Shown in pieces: positions 19,274 through 27,043 of a stretch of 64,000 bases of DNA; the first letter of the stretch is position 1, and each line of letters begins with the position of its first letter. A program made the translations under genes and the position numbers. The notes below the pieces were generated by a model. It did not search any database. It worked only from the letters and a program-made list of their open reading frames with translations, and was not told the DNA's origin. The stretch is from Sulfuriferula nivalis (lineage in GTDB: Bacteria > Pseudomonadota > Gammaproteobacteria > Burkholderiales > Sulfuriferulaceae), in the NCBI RefSeq assembly GCF_009937995.1, contig NZ_AP021881.1, forward strand, positions 2,852,001-2,916,000, read 5' to 3'.

Positions 19274-20448
19274 TAGCCGCAACATCCACCTACTGATTCT
19301 GGCTGGCCTGCTGTAACCACTTTAATACCCGACAGACTTGAGCTAGCAAAGCTTGGTCGTTTTGTACGTTCGTGCTCAATTACCTTTTGTATATCAACTT
19401 GCAGTCCCGCATCTTCCGTTTCTATCGCCATGACTTCGTCCCCTATGGCAATAGAACAGCATGCAGGCGTAACACGCACATCACGTTCTAAACGCACAGC
19501 CAATTCGACCATACCATCAGATGGATGCGCCAAGCCATTTAAACCAGCCATTACAGCATAGCTATCAATCTCAACTTTAACTTTACCAGGTGGTCGTGCA
19601 CAACCTAATAACAAGGGCACGTCAGGTAAAGCGGCGCGTGCGTCCATAAAGAATCGCCCCACTTCCTTACTGTCAGGTGTAATAAATGGACGACTCTCAG
19701 GCGCATAAAAAGGCATCACTACTACCAATACGACAGCCTGTGGTTTATGCCGCTGGATAATTTCAAGTGCGTTCCACTCACCTAACATATGCCCATAATG
19801 CAGACCAAGCACAATATGTGGTACAACTTTTAATTTAGTCGAGACTAAATATTCCAGCGTTTTTTCAAAATCATCTACTGTACGGCGCAAATGATAAACT
19901 TGGGTAATTGTATCTTGAGAACCAATCACGTCCATCATTGCAGCGTCAATACCACTATCTTCCATGCGTCGCGCAATATCCATATCAACTAGCGCGGTAT
20001 GCATTGCTATCTTAAAATCTGGAAAAGTATCTTTGATTCGACGTATGGTTGAATAATAATCATCATATTCAACTTCATTGCGATGATTAGAACCACCAGT
20101 CAATAACATACCCTGAGCGCCACTGTTAATTTGCTCATTAACGACACGCCATAAATCCTCGGGGGTACGAGCACCTATCATAGGTTCTAATATTTTAGCC
20201 TTACAATGATCACATTGCAGTTTGCAATCACCACCCGTAATAGATACAGCTGGCCATGCACTTTTTCCACAACCCGTGATTTCTGAGCTGGCAAATGCTT
20301 TAAAAGTTGGCGTGTAGAAATTAACGCGACCTACGCGCTCTCCTTGCAAACTATTAAATTTAGTTTGCATCTCATGCACCAACGCAGCATCTAACTCAAT
20401 GCCATCTAATGGTTCTACACGCCCGACGATATCTAGCCAATCACTCAT
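19273..20448 (-). CDS. lipS1: Radical SAM lipoate-assembly enzyme LipS1
   Basis: 391 residues. Radical SAM CxxxCxxC in GGDCKLQCDHCKAKI (around residue 79). GCGKSAWPAVSITGG precedes the motif and ITGGSNHRNEVEYDDYY-type strands follow in the barrel. Downstream Cys residues (LLGCARPPGKVK, VTPACCSIAIG) and a C-terminal GGCCG tail may ligate a second Fe-S cluster that gives up sulfur. It acts with LipS2 in lipoyl formation on LbpA (family knowledge). It follows lbpA after a 96-base gap containing two hairpins, and has AGGTGAT as ribosome binding site. The S1/S2 naming is from gene order, as for LipS2. Confidence 0.72.
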   Translation of the reverse strand: MSDWLDIVGRVEPLDGIELDAALVHEMQTKFNSLQGERVGRVNFYTPTFKAFASSEITGCGKSAWPAVSITGGDCKLQCDHCKAKILEPMIGARTPEDLWRVVNEQINSGAQGMLLTGGSNHRNEVEYDDYYSTIRRIKDTFPDFKIAMHTALVDMDIARRMEDSGIDAAMMDVIGSQDTITQVYHLRRTVDDFEKTLEYLVSTKLKVVPHIVLGLHYGHMLGEWNALEIIQRHKPQAVVLVVVMPFYAPESRPFITPDSKEVGRFFMDARAALPDVPLLLGCARPPGKVKVEIDSYAVMAGLNGLAHPSDGMVELAVRLERDVRVTPACCSIAIGDEVMAIETEDAGLQVDIQKVIEHERTKRPSFASSSLSGIKVVTAGQPESVGGCCG

Positions 20449-20457
20449 ACATCACCT

Positions 20458-20482
20458 TAAACCCTTGTTTAAACAGGGTTTT
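20458..20482 (-). promoter_or_regulatory. Hairpin abutting the lipS1 ribosome binding site
   Basis: AAACCCT (20459-20465) and AGGGTTT (20475-20481) flank the palindrome GTTTAAAC, giving a near-perfect 23-base inverted repeat. On the minus-strand transcript it ends directly at the AGGTGAT Shine-Dalgarno of lipS1. It could modulate lipS1 translation or protect the 3' end of a processed lbpA message. Seen directly; the function is inference. Confidence 0.55.
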
Positions 20483-20495
20483 ATAGTCTTAGAAT

Positions 20496-20524
20496 ACAAC
20501 AGGGGCGATAAACGCCCCTGTTGT
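20496..20524 (-). terminator. Strong intercistronic hairpin between lbpA and lipS1
   Basis: A perfect 12-bp stem ACAACAGGGGCG / CGCCCCTGTTGT with a 5-base loop lies 20 bases past the lbpA stop. On the minus strand it is followed by TATTCT, not a clean T-run. It is best read as a partial terminator or a 3' stabiliser that lets lbpA be made in excess over the lip enzymes. Confidence 0.65.
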
Positions 20525-20544
20525 CCTTACGTGAAACTAAATTA

Positions 20545-20982
20545 TTAGCAACCGCCGAAGCCGTCTGTGTTCATTTTTGTTTCAAATCCAGTTGCAACAG
20601 CACCACCAGTTACTAAAGCACCTGATTGACCATCCCAGTCTGTAGGCTTCATTTTAACCAACCAACCGCTACCATATGGATCTGCGTTAATCGTACCTGG
20701 CTTAGCAGCTACATCTGGGTTGATAGCCAAGATTTCACCAGTGACTGGTGCTTTAACTGGGCCTACCCACTTACCTGATTCAACTGTAGAAACAGATTTG
20801 TTTTGTTCGATTTCTTTACCCGCTTTTTTAGGGGTGTAAGATACGATTTCACCAGCCAATGAGCATGCATAAGCTGTCATACCAATGGTCAAAGTGCCAT
20901 CAGCTTCACGACGAGCCCATACGTTGTTATCCACGTTGTAGTACAAATCATCTGGAAGGTTACAACCACGTACTGTTGCCAT
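20545..20982 (-). CDS. lbpA: Lipoate-binding protein LbpA (GcvH-like carrier)
   Basis: 145 residues. GcvH-like lipoyl domain with the modified Lys expected in STVESGKWVGPVKAPV; the N-terminal WARREADGTLTIGMT segment and the GSGWLVKMKP strand are typical of the H-protein fold. In sHdr-type sulfur oxidisers LbpA carries a lipoyl arm that is thought to hand sulfur intermediates to and from the sHdr complex, in the cytoplasm. Conserved-looking Cys residues sit near both ends (RGCNLPDD, FGGC). GAGGAG precedes the ATG. It is the second lipoyl carrier of the operon and lies immediately upstream of the lipoate assembly genes. Confidence 0.9.
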   Translation of the reverse strand: MATVRGCNLPDDLYYNVDNNVWARREADGTLTIGMTAYACSLAGEIVSYTPKKAGKEIEQNKSVSTVESGKWVGPVKAPVTGEILAINPDVAAKPGTINADPYGSGWLVKMKPTDWDGQSGALVTGGAVATGFETKMNTDGFGGC

Positions 20983-21078
20983 ATTTCTTTCTCCTCAAAA
21001 GTTTCTCAAATCAAATAAATTACCTACGACCATTAAGTCACAAGCAGAATCCGCAATTAACGCGAAATTTTTTACAAA

Positions 21079-21474
21079 TCAAAAAAACATCGATTTGTCA
21101 CAAGCCAATATTAAATCCGCCATTTTACTGGCATTAGCAATTTCATCGACTTCCTCAATTATATCCGATTCAGTCAATTTATATCCAGGCATTGCTGGTT
21201 TGCACAGGTATAATTTTACACCAGCGGCCTTGGCATCCCGTATGAATTCGATGATGGTTTTACCACCCTCCATTGCTGCAAAACTTTCTGCAACACCTTT
21301 TTGCGCCAACTTGACTGCTTCCATAGTAAAAAAAATACTAACTTCAGCCTCCATGGAAGCCAATATTGCCCCTATGTAGAATGGAGTCGCACAACGGTGT
21401 GCCGTTGACGGCCCGCTTGTCATCACGATAACGACTGACTTCTCTTCGTTATCTAAATAATGATGATCTGCCAT
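21079..21474 (-). CDS. DsrE-family cytoplasmic sulfurtransferase (DsrE3-like)
   Basis: 131 residues. DsrE/F-like fold: VVIVMTSGPSTAHRCATPF, then a long helix and the strand YLCKPAMPGYKL. The Cys in YLCKPAM is at the usual sulfur-carrying position, and the Cys in HRCATPF is a candidate second one. Proteins of this class relay persulfide sulfur between rhodanese, TusA and the oxidising complex. Its start overlaps the stop of the upstream LbpA-like gene (TAATG), so the two are made together. Placement between two LbpA genes suggests a job at the carrier step; subclass DsrE3 is inferred by eye. Confidence 0.8.
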   Translation of the reverse strand: MADHHYLDNEEKSVVIVMTSGPSTAHRCATPFYIGAILASMEAEVSIFFTMEAVKLAQKGVAESFAAMEGGKTIIEFIRDAKAAGVKLYLCKPAMPGYKLTESDIIEEVDEIANASKMADLILACDKSMFF

Positions 21475-21920
21475 TAGCGCGCACCTCTTTCACAGTGTAT
21501 GTCTTCTCTTCGTGTACGCTCACAATAACCCACCTGTGCCGCATCCCCAGTTACCATAACAGACAACGCCTCATCCACACTGCCAGACGGACGCACGCGC
21601 GCTATCCACGCCTCATACGGTTCTATATTAAGCAGGTTAGGATCATCTAAAACATCGTGATTAGCATCTTCGATAACACAATCAAAGACATTAGGTACAG
21701 GACCAGCCCACTTTCCACTTTCTATTGTGGCCACTGGCTTACCTATAGGACGCAATGTTCCGGGACGACGAACTCGTACATGTAAAATTTTACCCGCAAC
21801 AGTTTGAGAAATATCTGTCATACCAATGGTTAAAGTACCGTCTTCTTCTCGGCGTGCCCATATTTGGTATTGATCATCGTAATATAACTCAGGGCGAAAT
21901 TCGCAACCGTTACATTCCAT
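21474..21920 (-). CDS. Second LbpA-like lipoyl carrier protein
   Basis: 148 residues. Clearly related to the lbpA product: QIWARREEDGTLTIGMTD, then ATIESGKWAGPVPN with the lipoylatable Lys, then NIEPYEAWIARVRP. It differs in a Cys-rich start (ECNGCEF, a CxxC) and an Arg/Cys-rich tail (GYCERTRREDIHCERGAR). Because the target Lys and its ESGKW.GPV context are kept, lipoylation is likely. It follows shdrB2 after a hairpin-bearing gap and is coupled to the DsrE3-like gene. Whether it replaces or complements LbpA is unknown. Confidence 0.85.
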   Translation of the reverse strand: MECNGCEFRPELYYDDQYQIWARREEDGTLTIGMTDISQTVAGKILHVRVRRPGTLRPIGKPVATIESGKWAGPVPNVFDCVIEDANHDVLDDPNLLNIEPYEAWIARVRPSGSVDEALSVMVTGDAAQVGYCERTRREDIHCERGAR

Positions 21921-21987
21921 ATCTTTATCTTTATTCTATGTGCTTGAAGATGGATAACTTGCTCTAAGCACAGTCAATTAATGTAAG

Positions 21988-22016
21988 TGGGGCTGCATTA
22001 ACTTCCTGCAACCCCA
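21988..22016 (-). promoter_or_regulatory. Intercistronic hairpin between shdrB2 and the LbpA-like gene
   Basis: On the minus-strand transcript GGGGUUGCA pairs with UGCAGCCCC (one U.G pair; 22007-22015 with 21989-21997) around a 9-base loop. It lies about 15 bases past the shdrB2 stop and has no T-run. It is probably an RNA processing or 3'-end stabilising element separating the sHdr subunits from the carrier genes. Confidence 0.55.
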
Positions 22017-22028
22017 ATGACAACTTAA

Positions 22029-22940
22029 TTAAACCACACCTTTTGCATGCAAGAAGTCTAATGAATCGCTTACATTCTCATGAACACCTAACTTGCGAGC
22101 AGACAAACCCATTGCCAAGCCAAGCAGTTGTGTGAAATATAAGATTTTTACATTAGTTTTGATACCAAACTCTGTTTCTGCACGAACTTGATGCATTTCC
22201 AAACCAGAATGGCATGTTGGACATTCTGTAGCAATAACTTCTGCACCTGCATCTTCAGCAGCTTGAATAATGTTCAAAACAAGTTGAGTAGAAGTATCGG
22301 CATCAGACAGTGTATGAGCACCACCACAACAGGCTGTCTTAAGTGGGAAATCCACATTCACAGCACCTGCTGCACCAAGCAAATCATCCATGAAATGCGG
22401 CTTGTAGCTTGATTCACTACCAGGGCCTTGATCCTTTTCAGGGAAAATTTGACGTGGACGTGTATACATACATCCGTAATAATTCGCAACCTTAATACCG
22501 TTCAGGCTCTTTGAAATTTTTTGCTTAATGCCATCAGCACCCAAATCTTCCATTAACCATTCCAGCAAATGCACTGTGCGCACATCACCTTTATAAACTG
22601 GATCTTCAGATTTTTTAGCCAAACCTTGCAAAGTATCCAAGGATTCTGAAGATGTAGCCAATTCATACTCAGCTTTTTTCAGATTGTGGTAGCAACCGTT
22701 ACAAGGCGCCATAACTGTGTCATAACCCATTTGCTCACTTGCAATAGCCATAACACGTGCTGACATGTAAGTTTGCAACATAGGATGGATGTTTTTAACT
22801 TCCATCGCGCCACAACAATTCCAGTCATGTACGGTTTCCATTTCCATACCAAGACTTTTAACAAGTGCACGAGTCGAACGATCATAAGGACCGCCAGAAC
22901 CTTCTAAGGCACAACCTGGATAATATGCAACCTTAGCCAT
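22029..22940 (-). CDS. shdrB2: sHdrB2, CCG-domain subunit of sulfur-oxidising heterodisulfide-reductase-like complex
   Basis: 303 residues. Two complete CCG cysteine motifs: YYPGCALEG ... DWNCCGAME ... APCNGCYHN, and YYGCMYTRP ... TACCGGAHT ... ECPTCHSGL. These ligate the unusual non-cubane [4Fe-4S] clusters of HdrB. The complex acts in the cytoplasm in oxidation of sulfane sulfur to sulfite (established for sHdr in Hyphomicrobium and related bacteria). The start overlaps the shdrC2 stop by 8 bases (ATGGCTAA). Both cysteine sets are intact here, unlike sHdrB1. Confidence 0.92.
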   Translation of the reverse strand: MAKVAYYPGCALEGSGGPYDRSTRALVKSLGMEMETVHDWNCCGAMEVKNIHPMLQTYMSARVMAIASEQMGYDTVMAPCNGCYHNLKKAEYELATSSESLDTLQGLAKKSEDPVYKGDVRTVHLLEWLMEDLGADGIKQKISKSLNGIKVANYYGCMYTRPRQIFPEKDQGPGSESSYKPHFMDDLLGAAGAVNVDFPLKTACCGGAHTLSDADTSTQLVLNIIQAAEDAGAEVIATECPTCHSGLEMHQVRAETEFGIKTNVKILYFTQLLGLAMGLSARKLGVHENVSDSLDFLHAKGVV

Positions 22941-23703
22941 GCGCTAACTCCTTTTGCTCTTTAACATATTGACTTAACACTTCGCCTGTATGACCCCATG
23001 ATTTCGTTTTTGGTTTGAAGAACATAGAGTAACCCATATGCAATGAATGCATGATAGGTGTACGTGTAATGAATTTCCATATATTACCGTTGCGCAATTC
23101 AGTCCACTTATTCATACGAGCAACAAAAATCCCTAACCAGCCATTTAACGCCATTTCTTTAATGTCTTGATTGGTGTTTTTGTAGAAGTTCGTCATCACT
23201 TCTGAATCTTCAATACGTCCACGCGCTATACACTGGCGAGCAAATTCTTCATCGAAAATAGTCGAATTTGATTTTTCACCAAATCCTTCAGCCTCAATCC
23301 AATGCGCCAAAGCTTTCATCACACCTTCAGGGCGAACATCTTTTGGGCAGATATTCGTGCACTTGTTGCACGAAACACATTGCCAAATAATATCTTTATC
23401 CTTCAGGATTTCATCTTTTAAACCTAAACGAGTAAGGTATATCCAATAACGCGGATTAAAGTCCGTATTTTGAGCATACATTGTGCATGAATTTGTGCAT
23501 GACCCGCACTGCCAGCAACGGTGTACATTTTCAGCACCTGCGTACTCTTTGATATGCGCCTCAAAACCATCGTCATATTCTTTCAAAGTACGCGGTAGGA
23601 TCATGGTATTCCAGTGACCTGAAACGTCGACCCCATCCACTACTAGGGTATCACTAGTGATTAACCGGCTAGGGTCAATCAGCGTTTTTTCATGAATTGC
23701 CAT
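22933..23703 (-). CDS. shdrC2: sHdrC2, iron-sulfur subunit of the sHdr complex
   Basis: 256 residues. Two [4Fe-4S] motifs: CWQCGSCTNSC and CVSCNKCTNICP, in a soluble helical protein typical of HdrC. It moves electrons between the FAD subunit and the CCG subunit. AGGAGA precedes the ATG, and the gene is coupled to shdrB2. It belongs to the second C/B pair of the operon, downstream of the Hyp gene. Confidence 0.92.
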   Translation of the reverse strand: MAIHEKTLIDPSRLITSDTLVVDGVDVSGHWNTMILPRTLKEYDDGFEAHIKEYAGAENVHRCWQCGSCTNSCTMYAQNTDFNPRYWIYLTRLGLKDEILKDKDIIWQCVSCNKCTNICPKDVRPEGVMKALAHWIEAEGFGEKSNSTIFDEEFARQCIARGRIEDSEVMTNFYKNTNQDIKEMALNGWLGIFVARMNKWTELRNGNIWKFITRTPIMHSLHMGYSMFFKPKTKSWGHTGEVLSQYVKEQKELAHG

Positions 23704-23763
23704 TCAATCTTCTCCTAAAATCCGTCTATTACTCAATGCTTATACAATTTAATCCGTGAATAA

Positions 23764-24639
23764 CTAATCAGTTAATGTTTCACGCCGCACTCTTGACAAT
23801 CCAACCTTCGCAGGTGCATCTATACCCAAAAACTTTTTAATATGATCACTAGGTCCACTGGCCCTGCCAAAATCAGCACTTAACATACCTTCAGCCATAG
23901 AACGGAAGTATTCGGCATACGCTTGTGCCTGAACCAAATCCACCCAGAAATGCACATCTTTATAAAGCCCTTGTTCAGCAAGTTGCGTCGCTAACCATGT
24001 TCTAGCACCTTCATACATTTCTGGACTGTTGCCTAACGGCACATCCGGCATTGTATCGTTACCACGAATAAATTCGCGCAAAGCACCGCTAACTGTATTT
24101 TGATCCCATACCCATCGAGTCATCAGTGGATACTTTATAGGATTATTAAAATGCAGCAGTTCAGCACCAAAATCGAATGCCGCACGCTTATTTTTAGCAG
24201 CCAGCTTTCTGGTCTCTTTGTCTGCACTATCATCGCACACGACTACATCAGAGAACTGATCAAGCCTATCAAGCAAACTTGCTTTACCGTATAACAAATT
24301 CCTTACCCGCTCACGCGCACTATCTATCCCTAACGTTTCTATTGATGGATAGACCCGACGACGAGCCGAAAAAACCGTTTCCAATAATGCTTCTACACTT
24401 TCCATGCTCAATTCTGTTAGCTTTTCTTCAGCTAGCAAATTTGAAAACAACTCATGCTTTGCTTGTAGACTTGCTAAAAACGCATCAACACCAGCATCCT
24501 CTTCCGCATTTTTTTGCAATGCGGAAAATTTCTGCTGAAATTGGCGGGCATCAAGCGGAACTGAAAGCTCAGCCGGAATAATTAAATCCGGCTCACTCTC
24601 AGCTGCTATCTGATTAGGCTGCTTTTTGAACCAAAGCAT
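23764..24639 (-). CDS. Conserved sHdr-operon protein of unknown function (Hyp)
   Basis: 291 residues, mostly helical and soluble; no cysteine motif and no membrane segment. It starts LWFKKQPNQIAAESEPD, has a Glu/Leu-rich N-terminal half, then MTRWVWDQNTVSGAL and WVDLVQAQAYAEYFRSMAEG. In sHdr operons an uncharacterised gene (hyp) is regularly found between shdrA and shdrC2, and this gene has exactly that position. It overlaps the 3' end of shdrA by 26 bases, so co-translation is tight. A role in assembly or as an extra subunit is plausible but unproven. Confidence 0.88.
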   Translation of the reverse strand: MLWFKKQPNQIAAESEPDLIIPAELSVPLDARQFQQKFSALQKNAEEDAGVDAFLASLQAKHELFSNLLAEEKLTELSMESVEALLETVFSARRRVYPSIETLGIDSARERVRNLLYGKASLLDRLDQFSDVVVCDDSADKETRKLAAKNKRAAFDFGAELLHFNNPIKYPLMTRWVWDQNTVSGALREFIRGNDTMPDVPLGNSPEMYEGARTWLATQLAEQGLYKDVHFWVDLVQAQAYAEYFRSMAEGMLSADFGRASGPSDHIKKFLGIDAPAKVGLSRVRRETLTD

Positions 24640-25663
24640 TCATATCACCCACAGCGCGCATAGCCATTGCCAAGCCATGAGAGATACTAGTATCGATATC
24701 TTCTGGACCCAATGCTGCACCACCGACGTAAACACCACGGCGAGTACTACTAAAACTGCTGGTGTACTGCTCGCCCTTGTCTACGAATCCGTGCTTTTCC
24801 AAACCTATGCCAAACACTTTAGCAAGTTCTGGATTTTCTTCGTTTGGATCCATACCGATAGCATGCACAACGATATCCATAGGAATAACGATAGGGCGTT
24901 TAACAAGAGTATCTTCACCCTTAACTAATAGACGACCATCAGCTGATTTGGTTACTTCTGCGATACGGGCTTTAACAAATTTAGTCTTAAACTCTTCCTG
25001 TGATTTCCAGTAGAACTTATCTTCATACAGACCAAATGTGCGAATATCCATGTAATAAATGAATACTTCAGTCGTAGGCGAAATTTCTTTAATTTCCATT
25101 GCCAAATTTGTAGATACAGTACAGCAAATCTTTGAGCACCATTCACGACCAATTTGACGATCACGAGAACCTACACACAATAGAATTGCAACACGCTCAG
25201 GCACACGACCATTCGATGGACAAGCAATTTTACCTGTACCAACCATTTGCTCCATCTGAGTAGTTGTCAACACATCTTCATGCGTACCAAAACCCCACTC
25301 AGGCTTATTGATAGAATCAAAATGTGTAAATCCTGTACCCAGAATAATGCTACCAACATTTGCAGTTTGGCCATTAGAAAGTGTCACTGTGAAATTACCA
25401 GCCTCACCCTCAACCTTAACAACTTTTGTTGATTTGTGTATGGTCACGTTAGGACTATCTTCAACGCGCTTTACCATACGACCAATCGCATCTTTAGCCC
25501 ATTCACCAGAAGGAACCAATTTCGCATAACCAGATAGAATTGGCGCACCGCCTAAGACAGATTCCTTTTCTACCAAGATTACTTTCTTACCAATAGATGC
25601 CACGCCAGCTGCTGCGGACAATCCTGTTGGGCCTGCGCCCACTACTAAAACGGTATCAGACAT
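24614..25663 (-). CDS. shdrA: sHdrA, FAD-binding subunit of the sHdr complex
   Basis: 349 residues, much shorter than methanogen HdrA and without ferredoxin inserts, as expected for the sulfur-oxidising type. FAD-binding VLVVGAGPTGLSAAAG at the N-terminus, the cluster-binding Cys segment LLCVGSRDRQIGREWCSKICC in the middle, and YVGGAALGPEDIDTSI near the C-terminus, which closes the flavin site. In sHdr the flavin is thought to bifurcate or confurcate electrons between carrier and acceptor. One base separates it from the shdrB1 stop. This is the signature gene of the locus. Confidence 0.93.
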   Translation of the reverse strand: MSDTVLVVGAGPTGLSAAAGVASIGKKVILVEKESVLGGAPILSGYAKLVPSGEWAKDAIGRMVKRVEDSPNVTIHKSTKVVKVEGEAGNFTVTLSNGQTANVGSIILGTGFTHFDSINKPEWGFGTHEDVLTTTQMEQMVGTGKIACPSNGRVPERVAILLCVGSRDRQIGREWCSKICCTVSTNLAMEIKEISPTTEVFIYYMDIRTFGLYEDKFYWKSQEEFKTKFVKARIAEVTKSADGRLLVKGEDTLVKRPIVIPMDIVVHAIGMDPNEENPELAKVFGIGLEKHGFVDKGEQYTSSFSSTRRGVYVGGAALGPEDIDTSISHGLAMAMRAVGDMNALVQKAA

Positions 25664-25664
25664 T

Positions 25665-27005
25665 TTATTGACGGCCTCCTAATGCCAGCTCTGGGTTATA
25701 TAAATACTCAATGTTTCCTGCTTCTACTTCTTTTAAGTAAGCCTCAAATGTTTTCTTGGCTTCAGTCCAAGAAACACCCATTTTCTCAACCAACTCTTCA
25801 CATGGTGATGCATGCCATTGCAATTGTACAATTTTAAATGGGTCTGCTCCGCATGCCAAAGCAGCGAATTGTATATCAGCCATAATAGGCACTGCAAAAT
25901 TGTTATCGTGAGCTTTACCAATCCACTGGTTCTTGTCCATGGTAGTAATACAACCAGTATCAATACCCAACATTACGTCAGCGTTTGCTTCCTCTCTAAC
26001 AACACGAATTTTACGATCCATCGTGAATGAACGTGTAAATTCACGTTCAGAAATAATGTGACGGAAACCAAAACCACAACAGTCATACCAAGTTGAATAG
26101 TCAATTAACTGCGCACCAAGCGCTAAAGCAACAGAACTACCAACTGCAGTACGATTACCACCCAAAACATCAGGATCATAAATTGCATCTTCATGAACCA
26201 TTTTGTAATAGTGACAAGCCGCATGCATAGTAACGCGTATGTTTGAGACATCTACAGTTTGCATCTCTGAAGCAATACGGTTGCGAACAACGTGTACCCA
26301 TTCTGAGTAGTGAATGATCTCTTCTGGTATAACCAACTTACCATCAACCAAACGACCCAACTTTCCTAATATTTTAGTAACGCGCTCACGCAACTCAGCA
26401 GATTCTACTAAATATTTACGAATTTCTTTATAGTTACCAAAAGAAGTACCACAGTGAACTAACGGGAAAAAGTGACCAGCTTCAAATCCATGCTGTTTAC
26501 CAGAAATATACGCTTGGTGGAAATTACGCATAAACACTGCAGCTAAAGACTCTACGTTACCGATACCTGATCCATGGTAATTCCATGCTGTACATGAAGT
26601 TTGATCTGTCTCATCCAAGTAGTCTTTACCTGGTACATAACCAAAGTTATTCATGAACCACAAGATTGATGTCGGGTAACCTGGAATATTGCCACACTGA
26701 CCACATGATTTGTGATGCCACAATTGTGTCGTTGGGACTTTTTTTGCCCAACCAAACAAAGTGTTGACTTCAACTGGCTTGTGATCATCAGTGATACGGT
26801 GAACGATAATTTGACCGTCCTTTTCGAGCTCCCACATATGATCGCGGATATCATCCATACGCTCACCGAGATCGACAGTACGCTTATCTACGTGTTTACG
26901 AACCCACTCAGTTGCCGTAGCTGCTTCTGCACCTGATAGATTTGTTTGCTGGAAGAACGACCCGTGACCAGCAATTCCTTCATTTTCATTGCCTATATTA
27001 CTCAT
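25665..27005 (-). CDS. shdrB1: sHdrB1, divergent CCG-type subunit of the sHdr complex
   Basis: 446 residues. The C-terminal half keeps a CCG site (HAACHYYK ... YDCCGFGF ... DTGCITTM), but the last CxxC is reduced to a single Cys. The N-terminal half has SCGQCGNIPGYP, QTSCTAWN and VHCGTSFG and no CCG. Cluster binding therefore differs from sHdrB2; this asymmetry fits what is known of the B1/B2 pair. The protein is longer than B2 because of an N-terminal extension and a C-terminal EAGNIEYLYNPE tail. AGGAGATATGCC stands before the ATG. It partners shdrC1. Confidence 0.9.
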   Translation of the reverse strand: MSNIGNENEGIAGHGSFFQQTNLSGAEAATATEWVRKHVDKRTVDLGERMDDIRDHMWELEKDGQIIVHRITDDHKPVEVNTLFGWAKKVPTTQLWHHKSCGQCGNIPGYPTSILWFMNNFGYVPGKDYLDETDQTSCTAWNYHGSGIGNVESLAAVFMRNFHQAYISGKQHGFEAGHFFPLVHCGTSFGNYKEIRKYLVESAELRERVTKILGKLGRLVDGKLVIPEEIIHYSEWVHVVRNRIASEMQTVDVSNIRVTMHAACHYYKMVHEDAIYDPDVLGGNRTAVGSSVALALGAQLIDYSTWYDCCGFGFRHIISEREFTRSFTMDRKIRVVREEANADVMLGIDTGCITTMDKNQWIGKAHDNNFAVPIMADIQFAALACGADPFKIVQLQWHASPCEELVEKMGVSWTEAKKTFEAYLKEVEAGNIEYLYNPELALGGRQ

Positions 27006-27043
27006 GGCATATCTCCTAAAATTAACTTACAGAATTGATAAAA

